A DNA stretch of 25,281 bases, from positions 1 through 25,281 of the forward strand of contig UQJA01000015.1 in assembly GCA_900541285.1 (NCBI GenBank), given 5' to 3'. Source of the stretch: an uncultured Collinsella sp. GTDB lineage: Bacteria; Actinomycetota; Coriobacteriia; Coriobacteriales; Coriobacteriaceae. The position numbers and the translations under genes are program-made. The notes beneath the pieces were generated by a model. The model made no database searches and was not told the DNA's origin. It saw nothing but the letters and a program-made list of their open reading frames with translations. This document shows positions 21,880 through 25,281 of this stretch, piece after piece. Every line of letters begins with the position of its first letter. Positions within the stretch are counted from its first letter, which is position 1.

Positions 21880-22737
21880 ATGAATCCCATTACCATGAAG
21901 CTCGTCGCCGATGATCTGATTCTGCAGGCCCTGCGCGAGGACATCACGTTCGAGGACGTGAGCACGGCGAGCGTGTGTCCCACGGCGCGCCCCGCCACGG
22001 TGGAGCTTATCGCCAAGGCCGACGGCATCATCGCCGGCTTGGATGTGTTTGCCCGCACCTTTGAGTTGCTGGATCCGCAGAGCTCGGTGCTGCTCGACGT
22101 TGCCGATGGCGACGAGGTGCACGCCGGCGACCATGTGGGTCAGGTGCGCGGCGACGCGCGCGTGCTGCTTTCGGGCGAGCGTGTGGCGCTCAACTACCTG
22201 CAGCGCATGAGCGGCATCGCTACCTATACGCACCAGATGGCTGCAGCGCTCGAGGGCACCAAGACTGTGCTCGTCGACACGCGCAAGACCACGCCCGGCA
22301 TGCGCGTGCTGGACAAGATGGCCGTGAAGATCGGCGGCGGCGAGAACCACCGCATGGGGCTGTTCGACATGATCCTGCTGAAGGACAACCACATCGACTT
22401 CGCCGGCGGCATCCGCCCCGCGATCGAAGGTGTGCGCCGATACCTCGCGGCCAAAGGCAAGACGATCCCCATCGAGTGCGAGGTCCGCACGCTGGAAGAC
22501 ATCGACGAGGTGTTCGCGGCGGGCGGCGTCGACCGCATCATGTTCGACAATTTCTCGCCCGAGATGACGCGCAAGGCGGTCGAAAAGGTCGCCGGACGCT
22601 GCGAAACCGAGTCGAGCGGCGGCATCACGCTCGATACGCTGCGCACCTACGCCGAGACGGGCGTGGACTTCATCTCTGTGGGCGCGCTCACGCACCAGAT
22701 CCGTTCGCTCGACATGTCGCTCAAAGCCTGCGAGTAG
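21880..22737 (+). CDS. nadC: Quinolinate phosphoribosyltransferase (possibly chimeric)
   Basis: A 285-residue NadC that converts quinolinate and PRPP to nicotinate mononucleotide, CO2 and pyrophosphate. Motifs: ERVALNYLQRMSGIATYT, VLVDTRKTTPGMRVLDKMAVKIGGGENHR, ILLKDNHI, RIMFDNFSPE and ESSGGITLDTLRTYAETGVDFISVGALTH. GGAGGAG at the end of nadB serves as its ribosome site, so nadBC are coupled. Base use changes within the gene: the first half uses only GAG and AAG, while from about 22,400 GAA and AAA appear several times, as in the following Bacteroidota-type genes. The reading frame remains intact through the change. The join may therefore be an assembly chimera between two nadC genes; the protein as written may not exist in one cell. 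Confidence 0.88.
   Translation: MNPITMKLVADDLILQALREDITFEDVSTASVCPTARPATVELIAKADGIIAGLDVFARTFELLDPQSSVLLDVADGDEVHAGDHVGQVRGDARVLLSGERVALNYLQRMSGIATYTHQMAAALEGTKTVLVDTRKTTPGMRVLDKMAVKIGGGENHRMGLFDMILLKDNHIDFAGGIRPAIEGVRRYLAAKGKTIPIECEVRTLEDIDEVFAAGGVDRIMFDNFSPEMTRKAVEKVAGRCETESSGGITLDTLRTYAETGVDFISVGALTHQIRSLDMSLKACE
22311..22420. other. Probable junction between coriobacterial and Bacteroidota sequence
   Basis: Left of this stretch, codon use, intergenic palindromes and gene neighbours are coriobacterial. Right of it, GAA/AAA codons, the LTA-synthase-like sulfatase and the DUF2156 gene are of Bacteroidota type. It encodes the most conserved part of NadC (KIGGGENHRMGLFDMILLKD), where two unrelated genomes could share enough identical bases to be merged by an assembler. 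The exact point cannot be fixed by eye. Confidence 0.6.
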
Positions 22738-22809
22738 CAGGCCGCAGGCAGTGACCGCTCGCCGGTGCAGGAGCCGGCAGGCGTGCGAACACCCCGATCG
22801 AGAGAGATC

Positions 22810-24679
22810 ATGAAACGGCTGCTGAAAAGCCATATCGCCCTGCTGGCGTGGCGGCTGGCGCTGCTCTATGCGGTGCTGGCGATTTGTCGTGCGATCTTCT
22901 GGCGCTACAACTATGCGGGCATCGGCCCCCTCGCGGACGCCGAACTACCGGCACTCGCAAGGGGTGCACTGCTGTTCGACACCGTGTCGGTGCTCTACGC
23001 CAACGCCCTGCTCATCGTGCTCTCGCTCATCCCGCTCCATCTGCGCGAACGGCGCTGGTGGCAGCGGATGCTCTACTTCTATTACGTCGTCGTCAACGCC
23101 CTGCTGGTCGTGGCGGTCAACCTCGGCGATGCGGTCTATTTCCGCTATACGCAGAAACGTTTCACGGCCGAAGAGATCTTCTTCGCCGACAACGACAATT
23201 CGCTGCAACTCGTCGGCAAATTCATGGCCGAGAACATCCCCCTGCTGCTCGCAGGGATCGGCCTGATCGCTCTGCTGGCGCTGGCCGGCGGCCGCAAGGC
23301 GCGCCCCGAACCGCTCTGCCGTCGTCGCCGCCCTGCTCTCCGTAGCGGGAATGCGGGGGGGGGTCACGCGCATGACGCGCCCCGTCACGCTCTCCAACGC
23401 CACGCTCTACGCCTCCGACAACGCCCGCGCCAACCTGATCCTCTCGAACCCCTTCTGCATCCTGCGCACCGTGGGGTCAGGCGGAAAGATCAGCTACGAA
23501 CGCTACTTCGCACCGGAAGAACTGGACGGTATCTACACGCCCGTCCACCGTCCCGGCTCGGTCGGCGCGGCACCGCTCGAAGGACGCAACGTGGTGGTCT
23601 TCGTCATGGAGAGCATGTCGGCCGAGCACTCCGCGTTCCTCCATCCGGAACTCTACGCCGACCTCCCGGAAAAAGGCTTCACGCCGTTCCTCGATTCATT
23701 GATGCGCAACGGTCTGACATTCAAACGGATGTACGCCAACGGCTCGCGTTCGATCCAGGCCATGCCCTCGGTGCTGGGAAGCATCCCCTCGTTCCGCACG
23801 CCGTTCGTACTGATGCCCCAATCGTTGGGCGAGAGCCGCCAGCTGCCCGCCATGCTGGCGGACAAAGGCTATGCGACGGCCTTCTTCTGCGGCTCGGAAC
23901 GCGGCTCGATGGGCTTCGGGGCCTATGCCCGTTCGGCAGGCGTCGAGCGGCTCGTAAGCCGCGAGGACTACGAGGCGAAGCACGGAACAAGGGATTTCGA
24001 CGGCTACTGGGGCATCTGGGACGAAGAGTTCCTGCAATTCACGGGCGAGGAGCTGACGGCGATGCCCGAACCTTTCTTCGCCGCGCTGTTCCCCCTCTCG
24101 TCGCACCACCCGTTCGTCGTACCCGAAAAGTACGCCGCGACGCTGCCCGAGGGCTACACCCGGATTCACAAGGGCGTCGCCTACGACGACCGGGCGTTCC
24201 GCCTCTTCTTCCAGCGTTTCGGCGGCGAGGAGTGGTTCCGCCGCACGATCTTCGTCTTCGTGGCCGACCACGTGTCGTCGGAGAAATTCGCGGAGGAGAC
24301 GCGCTCCTACCCGGGCAACATGCACATCATCGGCTTCATCTACACCCCCGACGGCGCCCTGCGGGGCGAGGTCGGCGAGATCACGCAGCAACTGGACATC
24401 ATGCCCACCCTGCTGGGACTCACTGGCAACCGGGAGCCTTATTTCGCATTCGGGCGCGACGTGCTGAACGAACCGCAACGGCCCCGCTGGTCGGTCAGCT
24501 ACGACGGACGGTTCCGCGCGCTGACCGGCGAAGGCGCAATCGTGCTCGACGATTCGGACATGAATGTGCAGGAATGCCCGGCCACCCCGGCCGCCGACAG
24601 TCTGGCACAGAATTTCCGGGCGCTGGTCCAGCAGTATTACACCCATATCGAGAAAAAGAGCTATACGGCAAATGATTGA
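22810..24679 (+). CDS. LTA-synthase-like membrane sulfatase, interrupted by a frameshift
   Basis: The two halves lie in different frames. Residues from 22810 (MKRLLKSHIALLAWRLALLYAV) give four membrane segments up to about 23300. The frame then shifts and continues as RSAVVAALLSVAGM (a fifth membrane segment), RPVTLSNATLY and the extracellular sulfatase domain to the TGA at 24677-24679. Motifs are NVVVFVMESMSAEHS (metal site), NGSRSIQAMPSVLGSIPSF (likely nucleophile Ser region), FAALFPLSSHHPFVVP and FVFVADHVSS. This is the alkaline-phosphatase-superfamily group common in Bacteroidota, probably a phosphoglycerol or phosphoethanolamine transferase; the exact substrate is unknown. Removing one base near 23,300-23,320 would restore one protein of about 620 residues. 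A sequencing or assembly error is as likely as a real mutation. It overlaps the next gene by eight bases. Confidence 0.8.
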
Positions 24680-25281
24680 ATTCAAACCCGTGCGCCTCGA
24701 GGATAAACAGACCATCGAGCGCTATACCATGCCCTCGGGCATCTATAACTGCGACCTCGCATTCGCCAACATGTACTGTTGGCAGGCGATGTATCGCAGT
24801 GCCTGGGCCGAGATCGACGGCTTCCTGGTGATCCGCTTCCAGATCGGGGGCGGGGAGAAGATCGGGTACATGCAACCCGTCGGCGAAGGGGATTTCGCCC
24901 GGATCATCCCCGCCCTGCGCGAAGATGCCCATGCGCACGGCCAGCGGCTGCGCATCATCGGCCTTACGGACGAGGGGCGCGAGATGGTTCGCAACATGCA
25001 CGCCGGGCTGTTCGCGTTCGAATCCGACCGCGGGATGGAAGATTACGTTTACAACGCCGACGACCTGCGCAACCTCACGGGACGCAGGTACCAGCCCAAA
25101 CGCAACCACATCAACCGTTTCATGGCGGAATACCCCGATTTCCGGTACGAGCAACTCACGCGCGAGCGGTTCGGGGAGTGCATGCAGCTCGAACGCGAAT
25201 GGCGCCGGGCCCACGAAGGGCACACCTCGGAGCTGTGCGCCGAACAGCGGGCCATGCAGCGGGCTTTCGAACATTTCGAAG
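24672..25281 (+). CDS. DUF2156 / phosphatidylglycerol-lysyltransferase C-terminal-like protein (partial)
   Basis: The first 203 residues of a gene cut by the window end. It starts MIEFKPVRLEDKQTIERY and contains YNCDLAFANMYCWQ (about 23-36), GYMQPVGEGDF (about 58-68), and DYVYNADDLRNLTGRRYQPKRNHINRF (about 117-143). These are typical of the DUF2156 (LPG_synthase_C, GNAT-like) proteins widespread in Bacteroidota. Related domains transfer an aminoacyl group from charged tRNA to lipid, but for these short soluble members the acceptor is not known. The ATG lies eight bases inside the upstream sulfatase gene, so both probably form one transcript. Frequent GAA and CAA codons set it apart from the coriobacterial genes to the left. 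Confidence 0.88.
   Translation, partial: MIEFKPVRLEDKQTIERYTMPSGIYNCDLAFANMYCWQAMYRSAWAEIDGFLVIRFQIGGGEKIGYMQPVGEGDFARIIPALREDAHAHGQRLRIIGLTDEGREMVRNMHAGLFAFESDRGMEDYVYNADDLRNLTGRRYQPKRNHINRFMAEYPDFRYEQLTRERFGECMQLEREWRRAHEGHTSELCAEQRAMQRAFEHFE

Overview
The window is GC-rich and shows two different genomic styles. Bases 1 to about 22,300 look like a gut coriobacterium, most likely Collinsella or a close relative. The grounds are strong GAG/AAG codon preference, a membrane-anchored LuxR-type regulator typical of Coriobacteriia, a PTS-centred sugar metabolism, a NiFe-hydrogenase maturation operon with NikR, and many short intergenic palindromes sharing a GGGACA/GGGACG or GTTCCTTTTGTG core. From about 22,350 to the end the codon use changes (GAA and AAA become common). 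The last two genes, an LTA-synthase-like membrane sulfatase and a DUF2156 (PG lysyltransferase C-terminal-like) protein, are of Bacteroidota type, closest in feel to Alistipes. The switch falls inside nadC, in one of its most conserved stretches. I think a metagenomic assembly chimera is more likely than a natural transfer.

Layout: an AAA/STAND-like ATPase gene (minus strand) lies between two near-identical direct repeats (1-180 and 1343-1605). A GH1 6-phospho-beta-glucosidase, a multi-membrane-span LuxR regulator and pyrE follow on the plus strand. A palindrome-rich intergenic stretch leads to a minus-strand RpiR regulator divergent from a glucose-type PTS EIIA gene, then a lipoprotein. A long minus-strand block follows, read right to left: thioredoxin (own terminator), an 82-residue histidine-containing protein coupled to nikR, hypF, hypC, hypD, hypE, and a HAD-family protein whose catalytic aspartate is replaced by tyrosine. 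After a plus-strand orphan protein come an AgrC/AgrA-like sensor-regulator pair (minus) and the quinolinate/NAD operon nadA-nadB-nadC (plus), headed by a near-perfect operator palindrome that overlaps the -35 element.

The gene sets fit an anaerobic fermenter: PTS import and phospho-glucoside cleavage, nickel sensing next to assembly of the Fe(CN)2CO cofactor of NiFe hydrogenases, and de novo NAD synthesis from aspartate.

The most novel signal is a composite repeat of about 200 bases present twice, directly after the stop codons of pyrE (5767-5970) and of the lipoprotein (8689-8895). Both copies share an identical 12-bp palindrome and the same nested-stem architecture, with loop and bulge conserved. 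The long outer stem has completely different bases in the two copies yet pairs perfectly over 15 bp in each. That covariation points to selection on a folded structure, RNA or single-stranded DNA.
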